This document shows positions 1-6,718 of a DNA stretch of 10,258 bases, one piece after another (the stretch's first letter is position 1; each line of letters begins with the position of its first letter). Origin of the DNA: Rhodospirillaceae bacterium (lineage in GTDB: Bacteria > Pseudomonadota > Alphaproteobacteria > Rhodospirillales_A > Casp-alpha2); the NCBI GenBank assembly GCA_003488105.1, contig DNMS01000065.1, positions 1-10,258 on the forward strand, written 5' to 3'. The position numbers were made by a program, and so were the translations under genes. The notes beneath the pieces were generated by a model. It was not told where the DNA came from. It did no database searches and worked only from the letters and a program-made list of their open reading frames with translations.

Positions 1-661
1 GGGCCGCCTGGCGAACCTCGGTCGCCCCCTCGGGCTTGAAGTTCGATACGTCCCGGCCCTTGCCGAAGTTATCGGCCGCGCGGGCCAACCTTCGGATCGG
101 CTTCACCTGATTGCGCATGAAAATTGTGGCGACGCCGAACAGGATCAACGACGTGCCGATCATCCAGATGACAAAGACATAGACCGTGGTCGAAAACAGC
201 CGCTTGCGCGTGGTGGTGATGCGCAGCACGCCATCGGCAAGCTGCACGTCGATGATGACGTTGCGGTCGGAACTTTCCGAATCCAAACGATAGGGTTTGA
301 CGATGAAGCTCTGCATGGAGCGGTCGAGCACGTCTTCCAGGTCGTTGGCCGGCGGCACCGCCTTGTTGGACAGGATCGCGCCCGGCAGAAAGGTCACGAA
401 CATGTCCATGTTGCGGCCGGCCAGGGCGGCGGCGCGCTCGCGGGCTTCCTCGCTGGGATCGTCGGTAACCAGTTGCACGATGGCCGCCACGTCGCCCGCG
501 ACGCTGCGCGCCAGACGGTAGGACACCTTGTCCCAATGGGTTTCGTAGAAAATCAGCCCCGACACCACCTGCAACAGGATCAGCGGTGTGACGATGATCA
601 GCAGGGCGCGGCCGAGCAGGCTTTTCGGCAGGGCGTTCTTGATGGTTGTCTGAAGGGGCAT
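1..661 (-). CDS. EnvZ-like sensor histidine kinase, N-terminal 220 residues (runs off left edge)
   Basis: Inner-membrane sensor kinase that would phosphorylate the response regulator encoded just upstream. The visible part has a short cytoplasmic N-terminus, membrane helix 1 at about residues 18-38 (ALLIIVTPLILLQVVSGLIF), a periplasmic sensor region at about 39-158, membrane helix 2 at about 159-182, and the start of a HAMP linker (NQVKPIRRLARAADNFGKG, then EGATEVRQAA at the edge). The His-box and ATPase domains lie beyond the window, so the kinase assignment rests on this architecture, the HAMP and the gene order. The ATG is 10 bases behind the regulator's stop, with a weak GAAG ribosome site, so both are on one transcript. 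The periplasmic domain resembles the small EnvZ type with no recognisable ligand fold. A HAMP-containing non-kinase receptor is possible but unlikely next to an OmpR-type gene. Confidence 0.85.
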   Translation of the reverse strand, partial: MPLQTTIKNALPKSLLGRALLIIVTPLILLQVVSGLIFYETHWDKVSYRLARSVAGDVAAIVQLVTDDPSEEARERAAALAGRNMDMFVTFLPGAILSNKAVPPANDLEDVLDRSMQSFIVKPYRLDSESSDRNVIIDVQLADGVLRITTTRKRLFSTTVYVFVIWMIGTSLILFGVATIFMRNQVKPIRRLARAADNFGKGRDVSNFKPEGATEVRQAA

Positions 662-671
662 GGCCGGATCT

Positions 672-1355
672 TCAATCAGGGCGCAGAACGTAGCCCTTGC
701 CCCGCACGGTCTGCAGATAGCGGGGATCGCGGGGATCGGGTTCGATCTTACGGCGAAGACGGGTGACCTGTACATCGACGGCACGCCCGCCGCCGGCGGC
801 ACCCGTGCGGGCGATCAGGTCATCGCGGGTCAGCACATCGCCCGGGCGCGCGGCAAGCGCGCTCAGCAATCCCGCCTCCAGGTCGGTCAGACGCACGGGG
901 CGGCCGTCCTGCGACAATTCCCCCCGGTCACGGCGGAACAGAAAGTCACCAAGATGAAGGTCGTCCCCGGGAACCTGAGCCTGAGGGGTGCGCTTCATGA
1001 TGTTGCGGATGCGCAACAGCAGTTCACGCGGCTCGAACGGTTTGACCACATAATCGTCGGCGCCGCCCTCCAGGCCCGAGATACGGTCCTCGGTCTCCGC
1101 CATCGCGGTCAACATCAGGATGGGAATGGCCGACCGGGTGCGCAGATCGCGCGCGAACTCCAGCCCCGTTTCCCCCGGCATCATCAGGTCCAGGATCACC
1201 GCGTCGAAGTCGAAATGGCTGAGCCGGCTGCGCGCCTGGGCCGCATCGGCCGCCGTGACCACGACGAAGCCGTTCTCGGTGAGGAATCGGCTCAGCAGGT
1301 CGCGCAGACGGCCATCGTCGTCAACGACAAGAAGATGCGGCAGGTCGGCGTTCAC
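672..1355 (-). CDS. petR: OmpR/PhoB-family response regulator, PetR-like
   Basis: Cytoplasmic two-component transcription factor. The N-terminal receiver has the acidic cluster DDD at residues 12-14, the phospho-acceptor D56 in LDLMMPGETG, T83 in MLTAM and K105 in VVKPFEP. All phosphorylation residues are therefore intact. A winged-helix DNA-binding domain follows (about 130-227), ending in the typical QTVRGKGYVLRP wing. I chose the GTG at 1355 because GGGGGAG lies 7 bases before it. An in-frame ATG at 1376 would add seven residues but has no ribosome site. The gene follows a MarR-type gene and precedes a sensor kinase. In Rhodobacter capsulatus PetR and PetP are an adjacent OmpR-type/MarR-type pair needed for growth; that this is the orthologous pair is inferred from family and order. 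The family call is certain, the symbol moderately so. Confidence 0.93.
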   Translation of the reverse strand: MNADLPHLLVVDDDGRLRDLLSRFLTENGFVVVTAADAAQARSRLSHFDFDAVILDLMMPGETGLEFARDLRTRSAIPILMLTAMAETEDRISGLEGGADDYVVKPFEPRELLLRIRNIMKRTPQAQVPGDDLHLGDFLFRRDRGELSQDGRPVRLTDLEAGLLSALAARPGDVLTRDDLIARTGAAGGGRAVDVQVTRLRRKIEPDPRDPRYLQTVRGKGYVLRPD

Positions 1356-1447
1356 GACATCACTCCCCCGTGCCATGCGGTCAAGCGTTCAAGCGGCCAC
1401 AGGGCCGGTGCAAATCCTATCATGATCGGGCCGGACGCGGCAGCCCG

Positions 1448-1960
1448 TCAGCCGTGGGCCGCGGCGCCGGGGAGGGTCACGCGATGGCGGTCCGCCTCGT
1501 TGATCAGGCCGAACAAAACACGGCGGAACCCTTCGACCGCGTCCGGCCCCGCGTCACGGTAGGCGCGGGCGACATGCGCCGACTGGCGGCGGGTCAAAAG
1601 CTGTTCCAGATCGCGGCCCTTGGGCGTCAGGTGCATGAGCCGGCGGCGGCGGTCGCCATCGTCGGTTTCCTGCACAACATAGCCTTCGTCGATCAGGGTC
1701 GACAACACACGGTTGAGGGACTGCTTGGTGATCTTCAGGATCGCCAGCAATTCCGACACGCTGATGCCCGTGTTAGCCCCGATGAAATAGACCGCCCGGT
1801 GGTGGGCGCGGCCCATGTCGTAATCGGCCAGAACGGCATCGGCCTCGCCCGTGAAGTCACGGTAGGCGAAGAACAACAGTTCCATGGCGTGGCGCAGATC
1901 GTCGTCGCGTGGCGCCAGAGGATCAACCTGCTGCTGGACCCAGGGGGCCTGTTCATCCAT
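1448..1960 (-). CDS. petP: MarR-family transcriptional regulator, PetP-like
   Basis: 170-residue dimeric winged-helix regulator. The N-terminal helices (about 20-65) carry the dimer interface. The DNA-binding part spans about 65-115: the helix-turn-helix GISVSELLAILKITKQSLNRVL with strongly basic wing DGDRRRRLMHLT at 101-112, which is diagnostic of MarR proteins. I chose the ATG at 1960 because AAGGA lies 7 bases before it; a GTG at 1975 in the same frame lacks a ribosome site. The gene is first in an operon with the response regulator (about 90-bp gap) and the sensor kinase, and is divergent from ilvE. A perfect dyad in the 143-bp divergent gap is the obvious candidate binding site, implying autoregulation and perhaps control of ilvE. 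The ligand cannot be read from sequence. The petP name follows the Rhodobacter capsulatus petP-petR arrangement and is an inference. Confidence 0.92.
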   Translation of the reverse strand: MDEQAPWVQQQVDPLAPRDDDLRHAMELLFFAYRDFTGEADAVLADYDMGRAHHRAVYFIGANTGISVSELLAILKITKQSLNRVLSTLIDEGYVVQETDDGDRRRRLMHLTPKGRDLEQLLTRRQSAHVARAYRDAGPDAVEGFRRVLFGLINEADRHRVTLPGAAAHG

Positions 1961-2013
1961 GACGGTTTCCTTCACCGGGGCCGCCGGAAAATGCGATCGA
2001 AAGCCCCGTAAAA

Positions 2014-2036
2014 ATAAGTCAGTGTTATTGACTTAT
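2014..2036. promoter_or_regulatory. Perfect 8+8 bp inverted repeat, candidate operator for the MarR-type regulator
   Basis: ATAAGTCA at 2014-2021 and its exact reverse complement TGACTTAT at 2029-2036 are separated by 7 bases. The AT-rich dyad spans 23 bp, the usual size for a MarR dimer site, and lies in the divergent gap between the petP-like gene and ilvE. Its right arm overlaps the proposed -35 box of ilvE, so binding there would be expected to block that promoter, and probably the opposite one too. The dyad is seen directly; the identity of the protein is inferred from position. Confidence 0.55.
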
Positions 2037-2056
2037 ATGCCCGAGACTGATAATAA
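2028..2056 (+). promoter_or_regulatory. Candidate sigma-70-type promoter of ilvE
   Basis: TTGACT at 2028-2033 matches five of six bases of the -35 consensus. Two -10 candidates follow: GATAAT at 2049-2054 (five of six, spacer 15) and TAATAA at 2051-2056 (weaker, spacer 17). A start about 2060-2065 would leave a leader of roughly 40 bases before the ilvE ATG. The -35 box is part of the inverted repeat described separately. Confidence 0.5.
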
Positions 2057-2103
2057 ACGCAACATCGTTCTTGGGAAAAACGGACGGACGAAAGAATATT
2101 ACA

Positions 2104-3003
2104 ATGGCAGCTGCTACCTTCGACGACCGCGACGGTCTGATCTGGTTCAATGGTGAATGGGTCGATTGGCGGGACGCCCGCGTCCATGTTCTGACCCACG
2201 GCCTGCATTACGGCTCCTGCGTGTTCGAAGGCGAACGCATGTATTCGGGGCAAATCTTCAGGCTGCGCGAACATACGGAACGGCTGTTCTATTCCGCGCA
2301 AACCCTGGGCTTCAAAATCCCCTATACGGTGGAAGAAATCGACCAGGCCTGCATCGATGCCTGCACCAAAAACGGCATCGTCGACGGCTACATCCGCCCG
2401 GTCGCCTGGCGCGGATCGGAAATGATGGGCGTGTCGGCCCAGCAGAACCGCATCAACGTCGCCATCGCCGCCTGGGACTGGCCCAGCTACTTTTCGCCGG
2501 AACTGCGTGAAAAGGGCATCAAGCTGGAAACCTCCAAATGGCAGCGCCCGGCCCCCGAATGCGCGCCGGTCCATGCCAAGGCCGCGGGCCTGTACATGAT
2601 CTGCACCCTGTCCAAGCACACGGCGGAATCGCACGGCTGCCAGGATGCTCTGATGCTGGACTATCGCGGCCAGGTGGCCGAGGCCACGGGGGCGAACATC
2701 TTCATCTCGTTCGGCGACGGCAAGCTGCACACGCCGACGCCGGACTGCTTCCTCAACGGCATTACCCGCCAGACCGTGATCGCCCTGGCCAAGGCCCGGG
2801 GGATCGAGGTCATCGAACGGGCGATCTTCCCGGACGAACTAAAAAAGGCGACGGAAATCTTCCTCACCGGTTCCGCCGCCGAAGTCACGCCCGTCGGCCA
2901 GATCGACGACATGACCTTCACGCCGGGGCAGATCACCCACTGGCTGATCGAAGACTACGAAAAGGCCGTCGGCAAGAAGACGGAAAGTGCCGCGGCGGAA
3001 TAG
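2104..3003 (+). CDS. ilvE: Branched-chain amino acid aminotransferase (class IV PLP enzyme)
   Basis: Cytoplasmic pyridoxal-phosphate enzyme that transfers the amino group between glutamate and the keto acids of leucine, isoleucine and valine, the last step of their synthesis. The 299-residue product has fold-type IV hallmarks: HGLHYGSCVFEGERMY at about 32-47, R60 for the PLP phosphate, the Schiff-base lysine K159 in HAKAAGLY, E193 in the AEATGANIF motif that contacts the PLP ring nitrogen, and LNGITRQTVI at 217-226. Lys and Glu positions match those of E. coli IlvE. The ATG at 2104 was chosen because the conserved protein begins shortly after it. A TTG at 2071 in frame would add 11 uncharacteristic residues and lies in the promoter/leader. 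The ribosome site is weak (AAAGAA, about 8 bases upstream). It stands alone on the plus strand, between its divergent regulator and the convergent dioxygenase gene. A related class IV enzyme such as D-amino acid transaminase is less likely. Confidence 0.95.
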   Translation: MAAATFDDRDGLIWFNGEWVDWRDARVHVLTHGLHYGSCVFEGERMYSGQIFRLREHTERLFYSAQTLGFKIPYTVEEIDQACIDACTKNGIVDGYIRPVAWRGSEMMGVSAQQNRINVAIAAWDWPSYFSPELREKGIKLETSKWQRPAPECAPVHAKAAGLYMICTLSKHTAESHGCQDALMLDYRGQVAEATGANIFISFGDGKLHTPTPDCFLNGITRQTVIALAKARGIEVIERAIFPDELKKATEIFLTGSAAEVTPVGQIDDMTFTPGQITHWLIEDYEKAVGKKTESAAAE

Positions 3004-3011
3004 CCGCCGCG
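2991..3011. terminator. GC-rich hairpin at the ilvE stop, possible bidirectional terminator
   Basis: CGCGGCGG at 2991-2998 pairs perfectly with CCGCCGCG at 3004-3011 around a 5-base loop that contains the TAG stop of ilvE. It lies where ilvE and the dioxygenase gene converge with only 33 bases between their stops. No T-run follows on either strand, so intrinsic termination is uncertain. Confidence 0.35.
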
Positions 3012-3036
3012 CCTTGCCACCGCGCAGCGGCCGAAC

Positions 3037-3894
3037 CTATTCAGCCGCCGCGAACGTCCGGCGGTGCTGTTCGATCTGCTCGCTGTAGTTGGCGCCGTAG
3101 CGTCCGACGATTTCGTCGTGCAGGGCCAGGGCCTCGGGGCTGAATTCGCCGCCGGGCGGATCGATCAGATCGAAGTGCCCCCAACGGTCCTCACCGCGCA
3201 CCAGCATGGCCGCCATGCGGACCGATCCGGCCGTCCGAACATGTGCCGGGATATAGTTGAAACCGAGTCCGATACGCCGGTAGTCGGCGCCGTTGGGTGC
3301 CGAGGCGTGCATGCACAGCCCGTGATGGACGGAAAACGATCCCGCCTTCAGTTCCATCGCCACCTTCGCCGTCTCGTCAAACGGTTCGACCACCGATTGC
3401 GTGCCCCGGTTGATGCTGACGTCGACCTGGGCCGGCGCGTGATGCAGAACGCGCGGCGTCTCGCCCCGCCAGGGAATGACGTTCATGCAGCCCGCCGTGG
3501 CATCCGCATCGCTCAGGGCCAGCCAGGCACAAACCTCTTCCGACGGGTCCAGGCCGAAATAGGCGTTGTCCTGATGCCAGGCGGCGACATGGGGGGAATG
3601 CGGTTCCTTGATCCAAAAGGTCGAAGTCCAGACCAGGATGTCCGGACCGATCAGATCCTCGACCACATCCAGAACGCGGGTGTCGCGAACCAGCTTGTTG
3701 AACCAGGGCAGATGGGCGAACGGCATGGTCCGCCACTTGCGCTCGGCCTCGGGCAGCGGTTTGCCCAGCCAGGCCTCGTAACGGGTAAGGTCGGCGCGCG
3801 CCGCCGCAACCTCGTCCTGGGACAACATGGGAACGGGAAACAGATAGCCGTCGCGGCGAAATCCCGCGACCTGATCTTCACTCAACGCCTTCAC
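3037..3894 (-). CDS. Phytanoyl-CoA dioxygenase (PhyH) family Fe(II)/2-oxoglutarate oxygenase
   Basis: Predicted soluble non-haem iron dioxygenase that couples 2-oxoglutarate decarboxylation to hydroxylation of an unknown small molecule. The 285-residue protein has the PhyH pattern: the iron ligands H107 and D109 in AAWHQDNAYFGL, the distal ligand H196 in HHGLCMHASAPN, and R206/R207 about 10-11 residues later, where the family places its 2-oxoglutarate-binding arginine. W94, K96 and the ALSDADATAGCMNVIPW segment fit the double-stranded beta-helix core. The active site therefore looks complete. The start is GTG at 3894, supported by GGGAGG about 6 bases upstream. It lies 94 bp downstream of the cyclase gene on the same strand but has its own candidate promoter and palindrome. 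Bacterial members act on very different substrates (phytanoyl-CoA, ectoine, natural-product intermediates), so the substrate cannot be assigned. Confidence 0.92.
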   Translation of the reverse strand: MKALSEDQVAGFRRDGYLFPVPMLSQDEVAAARADLTRYEAWLGKPLPEAERKWRTMPFAHLPWFNKLVRDTRVLDVVEDLIGPDILVWTSTFWIKEPHSPHVAAWHQDNAYFGLDPSEEVCAWLALSDADATAGCMNVIPWRGETPRVLHHAPAQVDVSINRGTQSVVEPFDETAKVAMELKAGSFSVHHGLCMHASAPNGADYRRIGLGFNYIPAHVRTAGSVRMAAMLVRGEDRWGHFDLIDPPGGEFSPEALALHDEIVGRYGANYSEQIEQHRRTFAAAE

Positions 3895-3911
3895 GGAAAG
3901 CCTCCCACAAT

Positions 3912-3940
3912 CTTATGTTTATGAGAGAGATTGTATACAA
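3912..3940 (-). promoter_or_regulatory. Candidate promoter with palindromic operator upstream of the PhyH-family gene
   Basis: TTGTATACAA at 3931-3940 is a perfect 10-bp palindrome in an otherwise AT-rich gap. Read on the minus strand, TTGTAT (3940-3935) could serve as a -35 box, with CATAAG 17 bases further as a weak -10, about 20 bases before the GTG start. Palindromes of the GTATAC type are typical of GntR/FadR-like regulators, but no such gene lies in the window. The palindrome is certain; promoter and operator roles are inference. Confidence 0.35.
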
Positions 3941-3969
3941 AAATGGTGATCAGAGAAAAGCCGTGCGCC

Positions 3970-4013
3970 GTGCCGGCAAAGAAGCCCTTTAGGCGTCGGC
4001 CGCCAGCCGGCAC
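3970..4013 (-). terminator. Nested hairpin across the end of the cyclase gene, possible terminator
   Basis: GCCGGCAC at 4006-4013 and GTGCCGGC at 3970-3977 are exact complements. Between them lies a smaller stem (GGCG 3992-3995 with CGCC 4001-4004). The structure spans the TAA stop at 3989, and on the minus strand a short T-run (TTTTCTCT) follows about 10 bases after the outer stem. This could end cyclase transcription before the dioxygenase gene, but the spacing to the T-run is not ideal. Confidence 0.3.
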
Positions 4014-5737
4014 AAATGCAGGCGTACCGGCGCATCTTCCGGATTAGCGGCGAGGCATTCCTCGAACAGCTTCTTGGCGCGAACCGGATCGCCCGCCTTG
4101 CGCGCCGTGATCGCAGCCAAGTAAGTATCAAGGGTGGCTTCCTTGGCCGCACGTTCATGATCGGAAAGCCCGTCGAGGACTTCGAACACGGTGACCTGCT
4201 TGGTCTTGCCCTTGACCATCACCGAATCCAGCGGACGGATCGAGTATTTCCCAGGGTCCGACAGGGCGTTCAGGGTATTGTCGGTAATCATCAAGGGCAC
4301 GCCATACTCTTTCGTCAGCCCCTCGACCCGGGCTGCCAGATTGACCGCATCGCTGATCACCGTGCCGTCCATACGGTCCTTTTCCCCGATGGTGCCGAGC
4401 ATCAAAGAACCTGTATTGATGCCGATGCCGATACGGATGGCATCGCGGCCATATCGGATACGTTCTTCCTGGTTGTAACGTTCCAGGCGCTGCAACATGT
4501 CCACGGCCGCCGCCAAGGCATTGTCCGGTTCGTCGAACAACGCCATGATCGCATCACCGATGTACTTATCGATGAACCCCTTGTGGTCGCGGATGATCGG
4601 CCCCATGCGGCCGAGGTAATTGTTGATGAAGCTGAAATTGTCGTTGGGCGTCATCGTTTCGGACAGCGTCGTGAAGTCACGGATATCCGTGAACAAGACC
4701 GACATGTCACGCAGCGCATAATCGCCCAATTTGACGTCGATGACGTTTTCTTTTTTCAACAATTTAAGGAAAGTGTTCGGCACGAACCGTTCGATGGATT
4801 TGTTTGTATCCGTCAACAGAACGATCTGCGATTTGATCTGATTGTACAGATCAAGCTGCTCTTCTTCCAATTCGACCCGCCGCTTGGCGTTCTCGCGAAA
4901 TACTTTCAAGGCCCCACCCAAGGCGCCGATCTCGTCGTTGGAACCGGATGCCGGGATATCCACATCCCATCGCCCATCAGCAACTGCCTGCACCGCACCC
5001 CGCATCTCGCTCAGGCGCAGGGCAATGGGACGGCCAATCATCACACCAACCAGGACAATCAACAAACCGCTTGCGACGAAGGCCAGAATTACAAAGCGGC
5101 TGACCCTGTCGCCCGTATCCAACAAGCGTTCGACATCGACGACCACCTCGAACACGCCGCGCAGGTCACCCAACTTCCATCCCTTCTTGATCGATAGAGG
5201 GTGGTAGTTGTGACAATCCACACAGGTTTGCTGGCGAAAGACATCACCCACGGCAACACGGTAGGCACGATGGCCGTCGATACTCGTCTCTTCGCTAATC
5301 ACCGCTTCGGGATTGGCTGACAACAACTCCCAAGCCTTGGCGCCGAAGGCATCAAGTTCGCGGTCGGCGCGGTTGGCGAAGGGAAAGGGGCTATAGAATT
5401 TCAGCGAGATGCCTTCCTTGGACAGGGCCTCGCTGATATCGAGGATGAAGGTCGCAGGCGGAGGAATTTCGTTGATGTTGTCGCTGTGCTCCACGGTCGC
5501 GGAAAATTCCGGATGGGCGAGCACTTTGCTGACGACGTTGCGGCTGTAGATACCGCGCACGGTTTTGTACTGATGAATGGTTTCAAGGGCGGCGTCGCGG
5601 GCCGCGGCCTCGACGTTGGTGCGCACCATGGGCGGCACGATCAACAGCACGACGACAAGGCTGACCAGCACGACAAGCGGGGTCGGCGCCAACATCTTCC
5701 ATACAATGCTGAGCCGTGAAAGGCTTGCACCCGACAT
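3989..5737 (-). CDS. Membrane adenylate cyclase with periplasmic c-type haem (Tll0287-like/DUF3365) sensor domain, HAMP and class III catalytic domain
   Basis: Predicted inner-membrane enzyme making cAMP from ATP in response to a periplasmic haem-linked signal. Order in 582 residues: membrane helix 1 about 18-38; periplasmic domain about 39-212 holding CVDCH (C172, C175, H176), the covalent haem c motif, followed by HNYHP; membrane helix 2 about 214-236; HAMP about 233-285; a coiled linker about 285-310; and the cyclase domain about 340-520. Catalytic features are complete: metal aspartates D351 (LFTDIRDF) and D395 (GDAIMALF), adenine-specifying K391 and D457, and N466 and R470 of the NLAAR motif. 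The C-terminus (about 535-575) looks like one TPR-type helical pair. The ATG at 5737 has AGGAG 11 bases upstream. The periplasmic fold matches Tll0287-like/DUF3365 sensors, proposed to sense redox or gas; that role here is inference. A guanylate cyclase is unlikely given the Lys/Asp pair. Confidence 0.93.
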   Translation of the reverse strand: MSGASLSRLSIVWKMLAPTPLVVLVSLVVVLLIVPPMVRTNVEAAARDAALETIHQYKTVRGIYSRNVVSKVLAHPEFSATVEHSDNINEIPPPATFILDISEALSKEGISLKFYSPFPFANRADRELDAFGAKAWELLSANPEAVISEETSIDGHRAYRVAVGDVFRQQTCVDCHNYHPLSIKKGWKLGDLRGVFEVVVDVERLLDTGDRVSRFVILAFVASGLLIVLVGVMIGRPIALRLSEMRGAVQAVADGRWDVDIPASGSNDEIGALGGALKVFRENAKRRVELEEEQLDLYNQIKSQIVLLTDTNKSIERFVPNTFLKLLKKENVIDVKLGDYALRDMSVLFTDIRDFTTLSETMTPNDNFSFINNYLGRMGPIIRDHKGFIDKYIGDAIMALFDEPDNALAAAVDMLQRLERYNQEERIRYGRDAIRIGIGINTGSLMLGTIGEKDRMDGTVISDAVNLAARVEGLTKEYGVPLMITDNTLNALSDPGKYSIRPLDSVMVKGKTKQVTVFEVLDGLSDHERAAKEATLDTYLAAITARKAGDPVRAKKLFEECLAANPEDAPVRLHLCRLAADA

Positions 5738-5887
5738 TCTGACTAATTCTCCTGGAGCACCGTTCGCGGACGTAAGGTCCCGGCATCGCGACCGAATAAT
5801 GCCCCCAACTTAACGGAGGGGTGCATAAATTGAAATATGACCGAAGGTTATACCGAAAACTATAAAGTATAGGGTGACCGATTAAGC
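5738..5887. other. 150-bp intergenic gap: cyclase promoter region and end of the Moco/LOG operon
   Basis: The largest gap in the window. The segment 5821-5885 is strikingly AT-rich and contains the small dyad CTATA-AAG-TATAG at 5860-5872, which on the minus strand places two -10-like hexamers (TATACT, TATAGT) next to each other, plus the repeated hexamer ACCGAA around 5840-5856. No good -35 box is visible, so the cyclase start site cannot be fixed. No GC-rich hairpin with T-run is visible for the operon that ends at 5888. Confidence 0.4.
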
Positions 5888-6718
5888 CTAAAGCCCCGGT
5901 CCCTTGGGCGCATCCAAGCTCTTGGCCAGTTCGCCGGTGATATAGGTAAAGGCATCGTCGACCGTGTCGACCACGTGCAGGAGGTCGATGTCCTCGGCAT
6001 TGATCGTGCCGTATTTCACCAGGGCGTCCAGGTTCAGCACATCGTCCCAGAAATCACGGCCATACAGCACAATGGGCATGTGCTTCTTGATCTTCCCTGT
6101 CTGGGTCAGGGTTAGGGTTTCGAAAAGTTCGTCCATGGACCCGAAACCGCCCGGAAACACGATCAGCGCCTTGGCGAGGTAGATAAACCACAGCTTGCGC
6201 ATAAAGAAGTAATGGAATTCGAAGGACATCTCGCGGGTGATATAGGGATTGGCGTGCTGTTCGTGGGGCAAAGATATGCCCAACCCGATGTTAATGCCCT
6301 TGGCTTCCGACGCCCCCCGGTTGGCGGCCTCCATGATCCCTGGCCCGCCGCCGGAACACACGAGGAAGCGTTTATGCGTGTCCTCCAGCCTCTTCGACCA
6401 TTCGGTCAGGCGCCGGGCCAATTCGCGGGCATCTTCGTAAAAGCGCGACATATCCAGCGCCATCTCGGCGCGGGCGACGTCGCCGCCGTGGGCGCGGGCG
6501 GCCTGCAGGTTATGTTCCGCCTCGTCCCGGGAAAGGATGCGTGCCGAACCAAAGAATACCACCGTGTCCGCCACGTCGAAGGCACGGAAACGGGCCGCCG
6601 GTTCCATATACTCTGAAAGAATACGCAGCCCCCGCGCGCTGGGTGATTTCAGGAACCGCTCGTTGCGATAGGCCCTGGGCGGATGGTAGGCGTCTTCGGG
6701 ATCGCCGCCGGTGCTCAT
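5888..6718 (-). CDS. LOG-family (TIGR00730, lysine-decarboxylase-like Rossmann) protein, long form
   Basis: 276-residue cytoplasmic Rossmann-fold protein of the LOG/YgdH superfamily. Members cleave nucleoside 5'-monophosphates at the N-glycosidic bond, or act as cytokinin-activating phosphoribohydrolases. Signature segments are FFGSARI near residues 55-61, CSGGGPGIMEAANRGA at about 121-136, MRK at 173-175, and PGGFGSMDELFE at 189-200. The last matches the family PGGxGTxxE motif with Ser in place of Thr. It is longer than plant-type LOG enzymes (about 200), with extra N-terminal residues. The ATG at 6718 overlaps the HAD gene's TGA as ATGA and has GGAGG 7 bases upstream. The open frame extends to 6775, but those 19 residues lie within the HAD gene and lack a start signal. 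It is last in the Moco operon. True nucleotide substrate unknown; older databases call such proteins 'lysine decarboxylase', which is misleading. Confidence 0.9.
   Translation of the reverse strand: MSTGGDPEDAYHPPRAYRNERFLKSPSARGLRILSEYMEPAARFRAFDVADTVVFFGSARILSRDEAEHNLQAARAHGGDVARAEMALDMSRFYEDARELARRLTEWSKRLEDTHKRFLVCSGGGPGIMEAANRGASEAKGINIGLGISLPHEQHANPYITREMSFEFHYFFMRKLWFIYLAKALIVFPGGFGSMDELFETLTLTQTGKIKKHMPIVLYGRDFWDDVLNLDALVKYGTINAEDIDLLHVVDTVDDAFTYITGELAKSLDAPKGPGL

Noticed and set aside
660..1562. 300-codon plus-strand frame opposite the response regulator
   Set aside because: It runs antisense to petR, which has every receiver and DNA-binding hallmark. The product shows no motif.
1972..2730. 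252-codon minus-strand frame across the ilvE promoter and 5' half
   Set aside because: It overlaps ilvE in antisense and crosses the dyad and promoter. The product has no family signal.
3064..3924. 286-codon plus-strand frame opposite the PhyH-family gene
   Set aside because: The minus strand encodes a complete iron/2-oxoglutarate site with a strong ribosome site. This is a mirror frame.
3919..4158. Small 79-codon minus-strand frame at the end of the cyclase gene
   Set aside because: It overlaps the cyclase 3' end in another frame, is Arg-rich, and has no ribosome site or motif.
4016..5197. 393-codon plus-strand frame opposite the cyclase
   Set aside because: The minus-strand frame encodes an intact class III cyclase with HAMP. 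The plus-strand translation has no domain-like pattern.
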